This document shows positions 48,785 through 62,215 of a stretch of 64,000 nt of DNA, piece by piece. Both the position numbers and the translations under genes were made by a program. The notes under the pieces were generated by a model that worked only from the letters and a program-made list of their open reading frames with translations, was not told the origin of the DNA and ran no database searches. How positions within the stretch are numbered: position 1 is the first letter of the stretch; the number at the start of each line of letters is the position of its first letter. Source of the stretch: Sinonovacula constricta (lineage: Eukaryota; Mollusca; Bivalvia; Cardiida; Solecurtidae); NCBI GenBank assembly GCA_007844125.1, contig CM017557.1, positions 61,265,411 through 61,329,410 on the forward strand, given 5' to 3'.

Positions 48785-48960
48785 CACATCAACAGTCAAT
48801 CGCCAGGTCGCGATTGACGTCACAATTGTTTATTATCCCGACAAAGCTGATGTGAACAATCAATTAGACACACGGCCTGATTGGGTTTTGGGCTGAGAGC
48901 TGTCCTGAGGGTGGGGGGAATAATTCTAATTGACTAGCTTGCAATAAAGTCTGAACAAGT
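48785..48960. promoter_or_regulatory. Candidate regulatory element
   Basis: The stretch is richer in complex sequence than its surroundings. It has an inverted repeat TCAATCGC/GCGATTGA overlapping a consensus CRE (TGACGTCA), immediately followed by ACAATTGTTTATTA (SOX- and FOX-like sites). Motif matches only; no conservation data. Confidence 0.25.
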
Positions 48961-50820
48961 TAATACTAAGCAATTTTTTATCCATGCCAAAAGAATTGGG
49001 AGAGAATGCAAGATCTAATTAGGTTTACCATGGCCGTCATTCTAAAATGGTTCTGCTAAAATTAAATGAAGTGTTCAGATCTTTGTAAGAAATTCACCTG
49101 TTTAAATAAAGCACAGAATTTATCTGATAAGTCAAGAGTTCAGAAAATAGTTATAAAAAATGATTTATACAAAAAACTTGTCATTTCTTCTGATTGTTAT
49201 TTTCAATCATAATTTTAAAATGCTGAAGGATGGTTGTTATGTTCAAATGTAAATATTTGTTTCAAACATGTGTCTTACAATTGCTCCTGTCAACACACTT
49301 AAGAATAATAATCATTTTTCCTATAAAAAAATATTACAATTTAAAATAAGACAGATAATTATCTTTGAAATAATACCAATTAGCATTATTTTAGCATAAT
49401 TTCATCATTTACTAATTATGAAACTTCAGCAAAGCTGGTAATTGAAAGAAAAACTATTTCAGAAAACAGTGATTCATTTATCACTAATGAGCGACAAACA
49501 TGCCTGGTTTGTAAATAATTGTAAAAAGGAATTTATGGCTTATGAGTTAAGTCTTACTTCAGGTTTACCTCTGGCCAAATATCGAAAAGAGAAACCCAGA
49601 AAACAAAGCTAGTTCAAGTGTTCAACTGTTGTGCAATCAATGTTCATATTATGAGCAGGGAAAAACAACAGGCTAATCTAAAATTGGGGCTTATGTTCTT
49701 TTGCTTTCATGTTCTCAGTTTACATTAACTCTATGCTCATGACTATAACCGTCTCATGCAGGCTGATTGGTTAAACTGCAAAGAATTTTCAAATTTAACC
49801 AATCAAATGTTTTGAATTTTAAGTAGAGGCAAAATTGACCAACTAGCTGCATGCAAATAGTTTGACATCTTCGGACCTAATGTTTCCATTTTTTGTTGCA
49901 TATATTCCAGGTGCTGTCTAATTAACAATATTTACTCATCTCAGAAACATGCATTAAAGCTACACATTGCATGAAATACTGGCAATTGTGTGACCTTTAG
50001 CCTAATTAAATGATGATATAGATTAACAGATGGATTAGAGTTAACGTGTTCTTAACAATTTGTGAATTATTCACAACTTAATAACACATGATAGGCACAA
50101 CACAACAATACAGAATCAAATCATATGACAACATTTTCTATCACAAATGATGAACTTTAAAACACAATGAGATTGATGAACTTTGTTCGTAATAGCCCAG
50201 AAATGTTTCTATCATCATTTAGCTTCGTGGATATAACAATAACAAATGCTCAATGAGGGCATGAAGAATTTATGCATTCAAATGTATTTGTGTCATGCCA
50301 TGCAATAAAGGTGCCTTATGGTCATCAATGACATCTCCTAGAAAAGAACTTTTAAAAAGATGCAATATTTCTCAAGAATCAATGAATAAGGCAAAATTAA
50401 TGCAGCTACTCCAATTGGTTAAGCATTACAGGTAAAAACAAGAAAATGACATTTTGGAAATTCAACCTCTGAATTTTGACCACGGACATTACAGTTCCAT
50501 TACCCTTCGAAAAATACCTAAAAATAAAAATTTACAAATTTAAAAGTATGATCCACGTGGTTTTAATGGAAAAAAAAGGCTGATTATATTATTCAGAGTC
50601 AGCTTTTTGCTTCATTGTTTTCGCAGATGCTTCGTTCCTCATTATAAAATGTCAAAAAAAGCATATCAATTTTTGTGATTAAAACACCTTTTTCATGGCA
50701 TAACACATATTTTGATGACATGTTTTGGCTTTAAATGGATGCAAGTTAGGGACCTTGTCATCCAGATAATATCATGACCTGTAAAATTTCTCGATTCTCT
50801 TCTCGATCGGAATTTCTGGC

Positions 50821-51320
50821 TTAAAGGTGGTATCGTACAGTTTGGACCAAAGTTGTTTTTTTTCTCAAGTAACCAAAAAAGTCACTGTTACCTTAAAAGG
50901 TCCTGCAAAATGCTATTCAGTGCTGCCCTATATCTCTGTGAACAGTAAAGCATAAATCATTGCAAACAGGTATTTCCTATTGAGCCACGCTGCAGAGATA
51001 GCTATTTCTAAACTAAGAAAACCATGTGACAACTTACTTTCAAGATCATATTATATCACTGTCCGACAGTCCGCTCTGACATTGGTCTATTTTTAGCAGA
51101 GATCACAATCATGCTTATTTAATAAAAGATTTATAAATAATGAACATTTCAGAGTGATTTTTGCAGGATACTGTCTAAAAATACAGGAAGTATTTAAAAA
51201 CGTCTTTACTTATACTTAAGTACAAAATTATGCAGAAATTATGCCTAAATTCCACAAAGCAGTGGGAAAAATATGATTTCATGCATTTGCAATAGCCAAA
51301 TTGTCGGACTCCACCTTTAA
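50821..51320 (+). mobile_element. M-family MITE, copy F, most complete
   Basis: This 500-bp element has TIRs of about 25 bp: left TTAAAGGTGGTATCGTACAG, right GTCGGACTCCACCTTTAA. TTAA lies at both outer ends, compatible with a TTAA target (piggyBac-like), though it may simply be part of the TIR. The interior is non-coding and shared with copies D and E. Confidence 0.85.
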
Positions 51321-52468
51321 AAACAGAAATTTAGAGATCCTCTCGATCCTTTGAGATTATAATTTTGAGATTATAAATATTTCAGGACATGGACCATCGC
51401 CGCAGGCAACTTTTCAAGCCAATTACACATGGTTTCAAACAATTACACATGCATGAAGGGAAGCTCTGTGGAGAACAACGGTGATTTTGTGCTTTGAGTT
51501 CTCACTCGAAGCATTCATTGATTTATATGTTAGTCACTATGTCGAAAAAATGAAAGCTTAAGTGTAAAAAAGTGACTTGACACACATACACGTCTGTTAT
51601 CGCCACTCACATACCATGTTACAGTATCACAGCTACTTATCTGTGTCAAAAAATCAACAGGCGTTTTCTACATACAGGGTCTTAGTGTGCCTTTGTTGCT
51701 CACAACAAATGCTAATTAAGAATTCTAAAACCATACTTAAATGGCTATTTTGCACAAGATTTTAGAAGAGTGGATTAGTGAACTTGTCACATGCTAAAAT
51801 ATAATATTCTGAAAACTACTGTTATTTTACACATTAAACACCAGGTGAGCTATTCGTCACGACAGTGAAACTCAATTTTTGGCACACATGCTATTAATTT
51901 AATGAATTTGAATTTCACCAGTATAACGTGCATTTGTTGATGTCTATTACGAAACAAAATTTCAGCAGTCATTCTTTCTTCTAAAAATGTATAGAAACAT
52001 TTCTTATACCAGAGTCTGATACCTGGAATGCACAAGACATTTTCTTGTATTTCTTGCACCGTCTTTCCACCGAGGTGCTTCTTTAATCTTTAGAAAAGCT
52101 TCAGTCTATAGAAGTTTCCTCATTCTTAAGAAGAGTTTTCTTTTTTCTCCATTCTTAACCCTTAGCCAGCTCAACAGTTTACCAAGTATTTATACAACTC
52201 TGACAAATAATGTAGATCCAGATCAGCCAGCTCCCTGCTGGTAGCTGTCTGATCAGGATCTGCACCACATGCTGTTGCAGTTCTAGTAATATGTCTAGAC
52301 ACCTTTTTCATGTTAACATAAGAAAATGACTAAGAAATGGTCTTGGGTATTTATCAAATGTAGCAAGCTAAGAGTTTGGAAGATTCTTTTTCTTTAAAAA
52401 TCGTTCGTAAGAATAGTTTCTTCACATGACCCTGTATGTAGGATATTAAATGAGAAGACAACCATTAG

Positions 52469-52579
52469 CAACAGTTCCTTCTGAGGTACCTTAACATTCT
52501 CCACACAACAGTTCCTTCTGAGGTACCTTAACATTCTCCACACAACAGTTCCTTCTGAGGTACCTTAACATTCTCCACA
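52469..52579 (+). repeat. Minisatellite, 37-bp unit x3, perfect
   Basis: Units start at 52,469, 52,506 and 52,543 with CAACAGTTCCTTCTGAGGTA and show no visible differences, indicating recent expansion. Confidence 0.95.
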
Positions 52580-54758
52580 TTTCTGCTACAAGCAATGGAC
52601 ATATTTCCATCCTTCATTTGTGTCCTTAAATGATTTATACATCTATTCCTTCATTCTTTGAGCCACAATATAGTAAATCCCTGGGCTTAAACAATTAAAG
52701 AATGTTTAGAAAATTTTCATCAAATTGACAATTCATCAAATTGACAATATTTGGTTACTCTCAATTATATGCCAAGTCTTACAGACAGTAATATTTATCA
52801 AAAAGCACTAAGAACTTAGAAGTTATTTATGAAAAAAAAAAAAAAAAAAAAAAAAAAAGAATATACCCAATGGCATACTTTAAAAGTTGAAAAGACTATT
52901 TTGGTTTTGTAGAGTTGGCCAAAATTGTATTTTTTATCAGTATGAACACAATTTATAATACTATTACTTCTTAAAAGCCATTTGTTCAACATTTATTCCT
53001 CTTCGCCAATGCAATTATCAAAATAAAATATGCAACATTATGAAAATCAATTCTCGTCACTTGAGATACAATTGGAAATTTGTAATTATCTGCATCTAAA
53101 TGGATGTAGAGCATGCCACAATAAAACTTATTGAAAACTTTCAAAATATTGAAAAAAAATCTACTGGCATATGAAAATCACATCCTAATAACAGTTTCTT
53201 AGTAACTATCCAATATAAAACATAGGATGAAATAAACAATTATTATGTAACTACACATTATATTTTTCAGAACTATTATTTTTTAGCAGTATTGTAATTA
53301 TCCTTAAAAAAAAAAGGAACCACATTTTATGAAGATAATGGCAAGCAAAGAACTTTTCTTTTTACTGTTACATATTTTTTTTAACAAATTTAATTTAGTC
53401 TTTTGATAGCAATGCTGGCCATAACTACACATTACCATGCCATTGCCCCCCAGTCCTGCCAATAAATTCCTTAACCAACAATGATATACAGCAAACACGA
53501 TTTTGGCTTATATTTTCAATGCAAGACATTTTACGTTCGGAAATTAGTCCACCTATTTCCTCAATGTCTTACTTGTGGGCATAACCAAATAAAAGATAAC
53601 TTGAAACATCAAATTCACAAACAGCCATATAGCTAACAACAGAAAACATAACTAAATAGATCATAGGTTAGTAATACCTATTTAAAAAAAAATAATTATG
53701 TAGCTCTTTATATGACAAACAACCATGGATGGTAAAATACTTCAGGTTAAGCTATTCTCTCAATGGTGTGATAATTTGTAATATGCTAAAATGACTACTT
53801 AGTTTGGAGTGTTACTCTGAGATATCACAAAACATACTACTATGATAAACATTAAAGTATCCTTCTACACAAAGATATAATTCCTGACTCTTACCCTTAC
53901 CCCTGCAATGAGCTTATGGCCAAGAATGTCAAGATTTTTATCGTCTTAAATATTATGATTATTATTAATGTAACAAAGACCATTGTTATGTTTAATGTGG
54001 TACATGTTAATTGTACAATTGGTGTTTAAAATTAAGACTTTTTATTTTAAAAAAAATCATTACTTGGATAGTTCAGCAATAGTTATTGAATTCTTTCTGT
54101 ACTTTTATGCAAGGCTGAAAAGTATGTTAACAATAACACAGTATATTTAAAACATACCCATAGATTAAAAAACTTAACTGATATCATCAAATTTACGAAT
54201 ATTTAAAAAAATATCTTCTTCCCATATATATTCCACAAGCAAGGAGTGTAGCAAAATGGGAACTATTTTCAGATTCCTAATCTACATTTAACACGATGCC
54301 GTTCTGATGCCATACTGAGGGACATGAAATTGTCTTAGCACACGGCAGAGGTATTTGTTATGAACTAACACTGTAAGAGAATGTGCAATAGCTTGTAAAA
54401 TCACAAAATACACCACCAGTAACAGTGTGAATTCTTAAGATATACTTTAAAAGTTATAGCGACACCTTATCACTTTTCAAAAAAAAAAAAAAAAAAAATT
54501 CATTAATATGTTTGTTATAAATATTTTCATTTGTGACTTTGATAGCTTCATAAATCACAAAATTCTACTTGTACATTTCCCACATGAAGCGATGTGAAGT
54601 CTTAGTCAGGGGGGGGGGGGACATGGCATTTGAAGCAGTTCAAAGATCTTATGACCACAAACATACATTGTTGTTTATCGAGAGGCGCCTAGATGTTGGG
54701 TGACGCCTGACCCATACAGTTAAAAATGTTCACAGATTCAGAATGTCTGGTTGTCAGA

Positions 54759-54918
54759 TCATAAATGCGACCATTCCTCCTTGCTCCCATCCACCTCTTC
54801 TGCGTTGCTATAGCGATTGTTGTTGGATCCAATGGAACTGGTTCTACTCACACTGCCTTCACTGCCTGTTGATTCATATGACAACCGTGGTGCGCCGAAA
54901 CTGGTCCGAGGTACTGTC
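54759..54918 (-). CDS. Candidate terminal coding exon of an unidentified gene
   Basis: On the minus strand a splice acceptor with a pyrimidine stretch (TTTCCCATTGTAG) precedes a 160-nt open segment that ends in TGA at 54,759-54,761. After one leading base it encodes 52 residues: a basic, Ser/Thr-rich start, a low-complexity S/G/E middle (GSEGSVSRTSSIGSNNN) and an acidic end finishing EEWSHL. It reads like a disordered cytoplasmic C-terminus with phosphorylation-like RTSS motifs. Composition differs clearly from the AT-rich surroundings. I cannot name the protein. The opposite-strand frame of 66 residues is probably its shadow. Confidence 0.5.
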
Positions 54919-57213
54919 CTACAATGGGAAAGCATTATATTGATCAGTTATTTCAGAAATACAGACTACGGTCCAGTATTTGTGAACCATATTTAATGAA
55001 CCCTTTCCATCATAAACATAAGCTGTTGTAACTTCTGATTGCTATCTTGTACAAATATTTATCGGCATTTTCTTTAAGGAAAGGTGATTTGTATTTCACC
55101 TTATTGGTCTAAATATTTTACCAATGTAAAAATCTTGCATTAGGTAAGTTACAACCAGGTGTGATTTCTCTGGTTGCTGAAGGTGTAAAATTACTTAAGT
55201 ATATATAAATGAGTTAAGGTTTAATTGCTTAAATTATGAACTTTAATTAACAATATCTTCAAAGAGTATAAAATTAACATGTTTGAAATTTTGCATAGAA
55301 CTAAAATTTTACTTGTTTGAGCTTAACAACTAAATTTGAGCAACATAAATAGCTTTTTTACTTATGCATGGAAAATGTAATATATCTCCAGTCATGACTT
55401 GGACTTAAGAATAATTAGTAAATATGGGGCTTAGATAATAACGAAAATGGACAAATGGTCAAATAATATAAATCAAGCTCAATGGCTAAAAACTACAGTG
55501 CGGAATACTGTAACCTTTGCTTAATATGACAAGAATATGTAAACCAGTGTTTTAAATGATAATTATATACCATCTTAAGGACTGAAATAATAATGCCATA
55601 ACAGTCATGTTTAAACAATCTGTGGTCAAAAATCATACTTTTATTAATATTCTTAAAACAAAAAACACAACAATCCTGGTTTATACAATAAATAAGCAAT
55701 TTATATTGTAAAACAACAGACCAAATGAAAGATGATTTTTATGGACAGAAATATAGCATCAAACTGCACAGCAAATTTATTTTTCAAAATGTTACTCAAA
55801 GATTGTAAGATGTTGAATAATGATTTTTGTTGTTAAAAAGTCATAGAATTTCTAATAAACATCTTCTGAAAAATGTTTTTCTGAATAAAGAAATCTGATA
55901 AGCCTGAAAGCATGGCAAGACCAAATTTTTAAAAAATTTCCAATAATACACATTTACTTTGTATTCTAATGGCTCATATAATTATATTCTAATTCAATTG
56001 CATTTTTAAAAAATTAAATTATAAAACGTAACAAAATTAGTTGTAACACTGCTTATTTGATATGCAAGAAAACCATCTTTTGAACTTACAAGAGCAAAGT
56101 TAATTTTCTTTGGATGCACTAGTGTTGAATAAAAAAATAATACAAGTATTTATATGATAAATGCTGACAATGTAAATGTTGTGAAAGCATGCATCAGCAA
56201 CAGCAGGTGAAATCTAATGTTGTGTTTGTTAATTAATTAACAAAAACATGGCAACAAAATTAAAAACCAAACAAAGAATAATTATATAGTTTTAGGAACA
56301 TCTAGTATCAACATAATTGAATTTCTTGGAAAAAATCGAAAAAAAAAAAAAAAACACCCAAAAAACATTTGTATGAATTCCGGAGATAATAGCGTCAAGT
56401 CTGGTTTATTCACTAATCTACAGAGTTTAGACCATCTGTTAATTAATTACCCTCATTTCTATAACCTGTCATGCCCATCCTATTCCAGGGCTAATTTCTT
56501 ACATCCTGGCAATCCTGTATAAAAAAAGCTTGGATAGACCATATTATTAGCTATGAAACCATATTTCTTAGTAATCCAGACTTACTTATTCAGATTGACT
56601 GCAATTCAATACACCTACATGAACATATACATTTAAGCTAGATTAAAGTGCCTGAAGATCCTGCAGCAAAAAACGGTGATCCTGACCAGACATGGGGAAG
56701 CTGGCTAGTTTGTATCTACAACATTTGCATATGCCTAATCGAATTACCAGCGTAGCAGGATGAGATAATTTTTATGAGGTGTTTATGAAACACATCCGTT
56801 CCACCTTATCTTCTCTGACAGATTTATTCTCACAGCTATTTAGACTGGATCCCTGGTCTCAATTACTCCAATTAAGTCTTAACTGCTTCCAGGTCTAAAT
56901 TGCTTCAGTGGAAACTGTATCTGCAGTGGGCAGATTAAAAATCTGTATAATAATACAGCCCAAAATTCTGTTATTTCTTAACCAAATTGGACATTGTGGG
57001 AACTAAATTAAAGTGTTGGACTGTGACAATTTCACGCTCAATGGCTACTTCCCGAAAAGACAAATATTATCTAAACTCAAATTGTTCAATAATATTGTTG
57101 TAGTCTTCTTTATTTCCAGAAAAGTGAAGAATTTGTTATTGCATTTGACTGGATGTTCACATGATTTTATAATTGTAATGCATGTTACTTGTTAACCTTT
57201 TTTTCATGTATGT

Positions 57214-57317
57214 GCCATTTTACGCCTTTACAAACCATTCACAATTATATGCCATTTTACGCATTTAAAAACCATTCACAATTATATGCCATTTTACGCC
57301 TTTACAAACCATTCACA
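57214..57317 (+). repeat. Minisatellite, 37-bp unit x3
   Basis: Units of GCCATTTTACGCCTTTACAA, then ACCATTCACAATTATAT, start at 57,214, 57,251 and 57,288. Confidence 0.9.
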
Positions 57318-57709
57318 CTCATTAGCAGAATCTGCATGACTAAGGGTTGCTGTGTAGACTGGTTCAGCCTTAAATCTATTATTGCAAGTTGAACACACAT
57401 TTATTAAAATCTTTTAATCTCTTTTATAAAGAAAAGCAACAAAGTCAAGTGAATTTTCAAAATTATACATGAACTTTGAATGAAAGGTTTAAATAAAAAA
57501 TTTGAATTATCAAAAATAGTACAGTGTGGAGATCCTGAATTTGGTTACAGCGTTCTGTTGAATAAAACAATAGTTGAAAATAAAGCATTTCCAGATTCTG
57601 ATGATCTCTAAGCGTCATCTTTATAAATACATAATGTAATATTTCATTGCATCAGCAACAGAGTAGCAAGAAACTGTGTATACAAGAGTTCCACAGTTCA
57701 ATATTTGTC

Positions 57710-58016
57710 GGAGTTCTTGGTTTGTTGAATTTATCATCACACAAACAGTATTTCAGTTACATAGAGACCGTGTTCACTTAAAGCAGACATAGTGCTGTCT
57801 TCAATGCGAATAGCATGCCATGAACACCTGGCATGATACCACATCCAGTCACATTATCCAGCCACTGGGCCAACAAGTCAGGGTACAAGCCATGTATTTT
57901 GAGCATAAGTAAGGAAGCTATACAACTAAGAGTTTTAACAAATGTGATATTTTGTGACCCTGAATGGTTTCTAGAGCCTCCCATGCCTGGAGCTGATGCT
58001 CTCATCTAGCAATCAT
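57710..58016 (-). mobile_element. tRNA-derived SINE, S1 family, copy d
   Basis: On the plus strand it shows CAGACATAGTGCTGTC, CTGGCATGATACCACATCCA and, at the head end, GGAGCTGATGCTCTCATCTA. It is the most diverged S1 copy here, with head and B box decayed. Confidence 0.75.
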
Positions 58017-59032
58017 AGCTGAAAAATGCTATAATAACAATTGTGCTGCTGTGATGTACTTGAAAAAACAACAACACAACCTTTGATTACACTAATCAAA
58101 ATACTAGTTACATGCACTTTGCAAAATTCTAACAAGTTTTATACCAGCTGCCTACCCATCCTTCCCAGATTTTTACAAGACAGACACCTAATCTTAAAGT
58201 TAATCACACAGGGATTGGATACAAGTATCATTTACTTTCTTATCAAATAAAATTTTCTTGTAGCTGCTTACATGACAGCTCATATGACAGATTGTCTGTG
58301 GCTGCTTATATGACAATTTGCAGCTGTCATGATACAAATACAAAATGTCATAACACTGAGCCAGCCAGGCCTAGATTAAGTCTAAGTAACTAATATTTAC
58401 AAGATTAATCAATTTATTTAAGAAAGAGTTCGCACCACTGAGGGCCCCATGGTATTAAATGGACTGGCTAGTCAGCCGAGAGTAATATGGACCGAAGCAG
58501 TGTGCTGTGAACTATTTCTTATATTATACCGAACAGTTTTCCATAATTGTATTGACAAGAATTCCATATATTAAAAAAAATTCTTTATAAATTCTTTATT
58601 GTTGGTTAACACCTTTTATTACGTATTTTACAATTCATATGATCGTATTTTTTACAAATCGTGAAAGTCAATAGACCAGTTCCATAGAAAGTTTATAGAC
58701 CAATAATGGTGACCTGTCATGCAGAATAGTGGCTCCTCATCAGTCTACGTTGATAATAATGGACTGTTGTGTGAGCAATGATAATTATAGAAGCAAAATT
58801 ATGTGAGGTATATTATAAAGAAATTAAGGTATGTCTGAGCAAGAGAATTACAACCTTTAATAAGGTTTATTATGCCACTATTATTTGTAAAGTACACTTG
58901 GTAGACATGAAAGTAAACGCTGCATATAAAAATGCAATAGTTTGTTGGTGTTTTTTTCTTATATTTATTTATGAAGAAATACATTACAGCAACACAATCA
59001 TGCTGTTAATAGTTCCTTCCAGCTGTTTGGGT

Positions 59033-59275
59033 TGATGCAATCAACAACCACTATGAATATCTGTCAGAGTATACTTGGTTTTTGATGCAATCAACAACCA
59101 TTAAGAATAACTGCCAGAATATACTTGGTTTTTGATGCAAATGAACAACCATCAAGAATAACTGTCAAAATATACTTGGTTTTTGATGCAATGAACAACA
59201 ATTAAGAATAACTACCAGAATATACTTGGTTTCTGGTGCAATCTTCAACCATTAAGAATAAATGTTATCCCAATC
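59033..59275 (+). repeat. Minisatellite, 49-bp unit x5
   Basis: Units of TGATGCAATCAACAACCATT, AAGAATAACTG and AGAATATACTTGGTT repeat five times with increasing divergence to the right. Confidence 0.9.
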
Positions 59276-59420
59276 ATTTTTTTTTTATGAAGAAAGATAA
59301 AAGAATTAAATGTTATGTCATTATTTTGAGCAAGAAACATTGCCATGGCACAAAACCAGGTTTTCAATGATATAACACAAATTATTAAGCGGAAACTTTT
59401 TTCCTTATTTTTTTTTTTAG

Positions 59421-59870
59421 TAACAGTGACCTTGACTCAACTGGCCCCAAATCCAATCCAAAGCTTGGTCTTCATGCAAGCTTGCTATATTTAAAGTTTC
59501 AGCAAGATTGGTTCATTTGACCTGAAATTATTGACAAGAAACTGTTCTTCTATTTTGAGTAACAGTGACCTTGACCTTGATCCGACTGGCCCCAAATCCA
59601 ATTCCAAGCTAGGTCTTTATACAAGCTCGCTATATTCAAGTTTCAGCAAGATTTGTTTATTTGAACTGAAGTTATTAACCAGAGACTGTTTTCCTACTTT
59701 CATATTATTGACTGGCCCCAAATCCAATCCCAAACTAGGCCTTCATATACAAGCTTGCCATATCCAAAGTTTCAGCAAGATTGGTTAATCCAAACTGAAG
59801 TTATTGACCAGAAACCCTGTTTTTAACGCCGCACGGATGCATGACTGCCCATCCGCCTGCCATACCCCAA
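59421..59870 (+). repeat. Tandem repeat, about 140-bp unit x3, with AGGTCA-type half-sites
   Basis: Each unit has CTGGCCCCAAATCCAAT, a TAGGTCTTCAT-like block, GTTTCAGCAAGATTGGTT and a TGAAGTTATTGACCAGAAAC block. Units 1 and 2 begin AACAGTGACCTTGAC. The last unit ends in CGCACGGATGCATGACTGCC. This type of GACCTTGACCTT-bearing repeat is, as far as I recall, widespread in mollusc DNA. The 85-residue frame here is not a gene. Confidence 0.8.
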
Positions 59871-61954
59871 TCTAATATCCAGGATTTTCCTTGAAAACTG
59901 ATTAATAAAATAAATCTCCCAAGCTAAATAAAGCTGAAATACAAAACATTTTATCAGCACATATTATAAAACTAACTACACAAACTTACAACGGATTAAA
60001 GCAAACATTGCACGCACATACATGTTGGCACACTAAGAAACGATAACATTCACTGTCATGCATACACAACTTAAAGGGAACACTTCAGTGACACTAATTT
60101 GATAACTGACTACCAGGTCTATCAGGTCACTTGTGTATGGCATTCACATTCAGTGTCTGAACGATTTAACAACCTTATTTGTAAACAAGCAAGGAGATGG
60201 GTAACATAGAACATTGGAGAGGTTACTTAATATAAACAGGAGGCGACATGGGTTAAATATATTTAGGTTTGGGGGAATTTTACCAGACTTGGTAAAAATG
60301 TCAAATATTTATCATGATATAACCTACTTTATTTTGACAATTCCAATATTTATCATGAAATAACCTATTTTATTTTGATTTTATCTAAAAGTCAAGACAC
60401 ATTTTCCTGATTAAAAGTTCCAAAAATTATCATCTTACAACCTACTTTATTTTAAATGAGTACTCTCTGCACAAGGGCATTCTCTATATAAACCATATAA
60501 TATTGGGAAATATGAGTCTACTATAAGAAAAAGTGTGGGTTTTTTCCTTACGATAAAGATATCCATTAGAAGAAAGAAATACGTTTCCACTTTGAGAAAG
60601 AAGATTCATTTTTCTACAATTAGATTTGAATTTTAAAAAGAAAATGAGCTTAAGGGTCTACTACAGAAGAAATGCCTGTTTATAAGAAACAACACATAAT
60701 ATGCATAAAAAATGTGCTTTCTTTTTCTTTTTATAATGTGTCTTCATTATAAAAAAAATGTTTCCTTTCTGTAAAAAGATATTTCCATTTTTCTAGCCTC
60801 TAAACAGATAATGAATCCTACAGCCAGACGGTACATGTATGTTTCTACAAAGTATTATTGCAGCAAAGGTTAGAAAAGAAGACTTGTCCATTAGCAACTG
60901 ACTGAAGTCATTGGCAACTGAGGTACATATCTCTAAGATTTATAACTCAGACATCAGGCCAGGAATTTATGCTATAGATAACTACTGGAATAAGAAATTT
61001 TTTGATAAGTTTAAATATTTTCAATTACAATACTAATTGCAGTGAGTATTTAAATTTAATCTTCAGATGTATGGTTGATGTGTTTTTAATTAGAACAAAC
61101 ATGTAATTATGTCAGAAAAATGTATTATAACCATGCCAATATGTTAATTACAATAATAACGACAAAAAAGGTTAACAATATCTATTTTAAAAAACATGAA
61201 CCAAAAAAAATTATAAAAAATCCAGATTAAAATATCAAAAAGTCCCAGTAAATAGGCTTAAGTAGAAAAATTAAAATACTTCAGAAACAAAAAATGAAAA
61301 TTTAAAAAAAGGAATTTTGTCGGAAGGTATTTTAGGAGCAGGTCAGAAAGATGTTTAGAATGTACATGGATTGTAAAAGGGTTCTGGTTATCAGAAAACA
61401 TAACCTTTTAAAAAGCTGCCAGGTTAAACAAAGTTCTGAAAATAAAATTGAGGAAATTTGACACTCAATACAATAAAAAGATGAACAATATGCCAGTACA
61501 ATATAAACAAAATACTGTTAACAGACACAATGCACAAAAACAGATATGTTGTAGAACACAAGGTGAGGGTTACAGGAACCAAATCACAAATTATGTTTTA
61601 CTGAATTTTAAACATATTTAAAATAGCAACATTGAAACTGATCATGGGCAAAAAAAAATTAAAAAGGATAGAAATGAAGAGATACTGACATTTATCAAAG
61701 TTTGACCAAAAATTGTAGCGTAAATCATATTTTACAGACTTAAAAATAACACATCAGTGACAAGGATACAATTAGCCAAGCATGTTTTCAGGAGACGCGA
61801 TACTTTCTGAACACAGCTTTTACATATTCATAACACATAACTGATAATCTGATTTGGTAGTTTTAAATAATATCAATTGTAGACTGATTAACCCATTTTC
61901 AGAAAACTTTCAAATCAGATTGCAATTCTATTTGACAGATCTGAATTAACTAGG

Positions 61955-62215
61955 CCCTAGGTTCGATCTCGGGCCGCAACATACCAATATCGTTAAAAAT
62001 GGTAGTGGTATAGCTCCCTTGCTAATTCTATAGCAAATATAAAGGTAGTTCCACGACCCGTTGGCAAGGTGTCAGGGTAATGTGACTGGGTGTGGTATTA
62101 TGCCAGGTGTTCAAGGCATACTATACATAGTGAAGGCAGCACTATATCTGCTTAAAGTGAACAGTGCCTCCAGATAACTGAAATAATGTTGGTGGGATGA
62201 TAAACCAAAAAAAGA
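61955..62215 (+). mobile_element. tRNA-derived SINE, S1 family, copy f, 5'-truncated
   Basis: It begins near the B box (TAGGTTCGATCTCGGGCC) and runs through GGTAGTGGTATAGCTCCCTT, GTGACTGGGTGTGGTATTAT and GGCAGCACTATATCTGC into an A-rich end (ACCAAAAAAAG). It is the only S1 copy here in plus orientation, and its A box is missing. Confidence 0.8.

Larger units (their letters stand above)
44020..54758. other. AT-rich region without a supported gene (intergenic or 3' UTR)
   Basis: The region is long and AT-rich, with homopolymer runs (C-run 46,330-46,348, A-run near 52,831-52,858, A-run near 54,480, G-run near 54,609). No tRNA-derived SINE is recognised. TACGGTAA/TTACCGTA motifs recur at 44,020-44,215. 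If the exon at 54,759-54,918 is real, its 3' UTR extends into this region from the right. One MITE and one minisatellite are listed separately. Confidence 0.5.

Noticed and set aside
59531..59788. 85-residue frame
   Set aside because: It lies wholly within the 140-bp tandem repeat, and frames are not kept between units.
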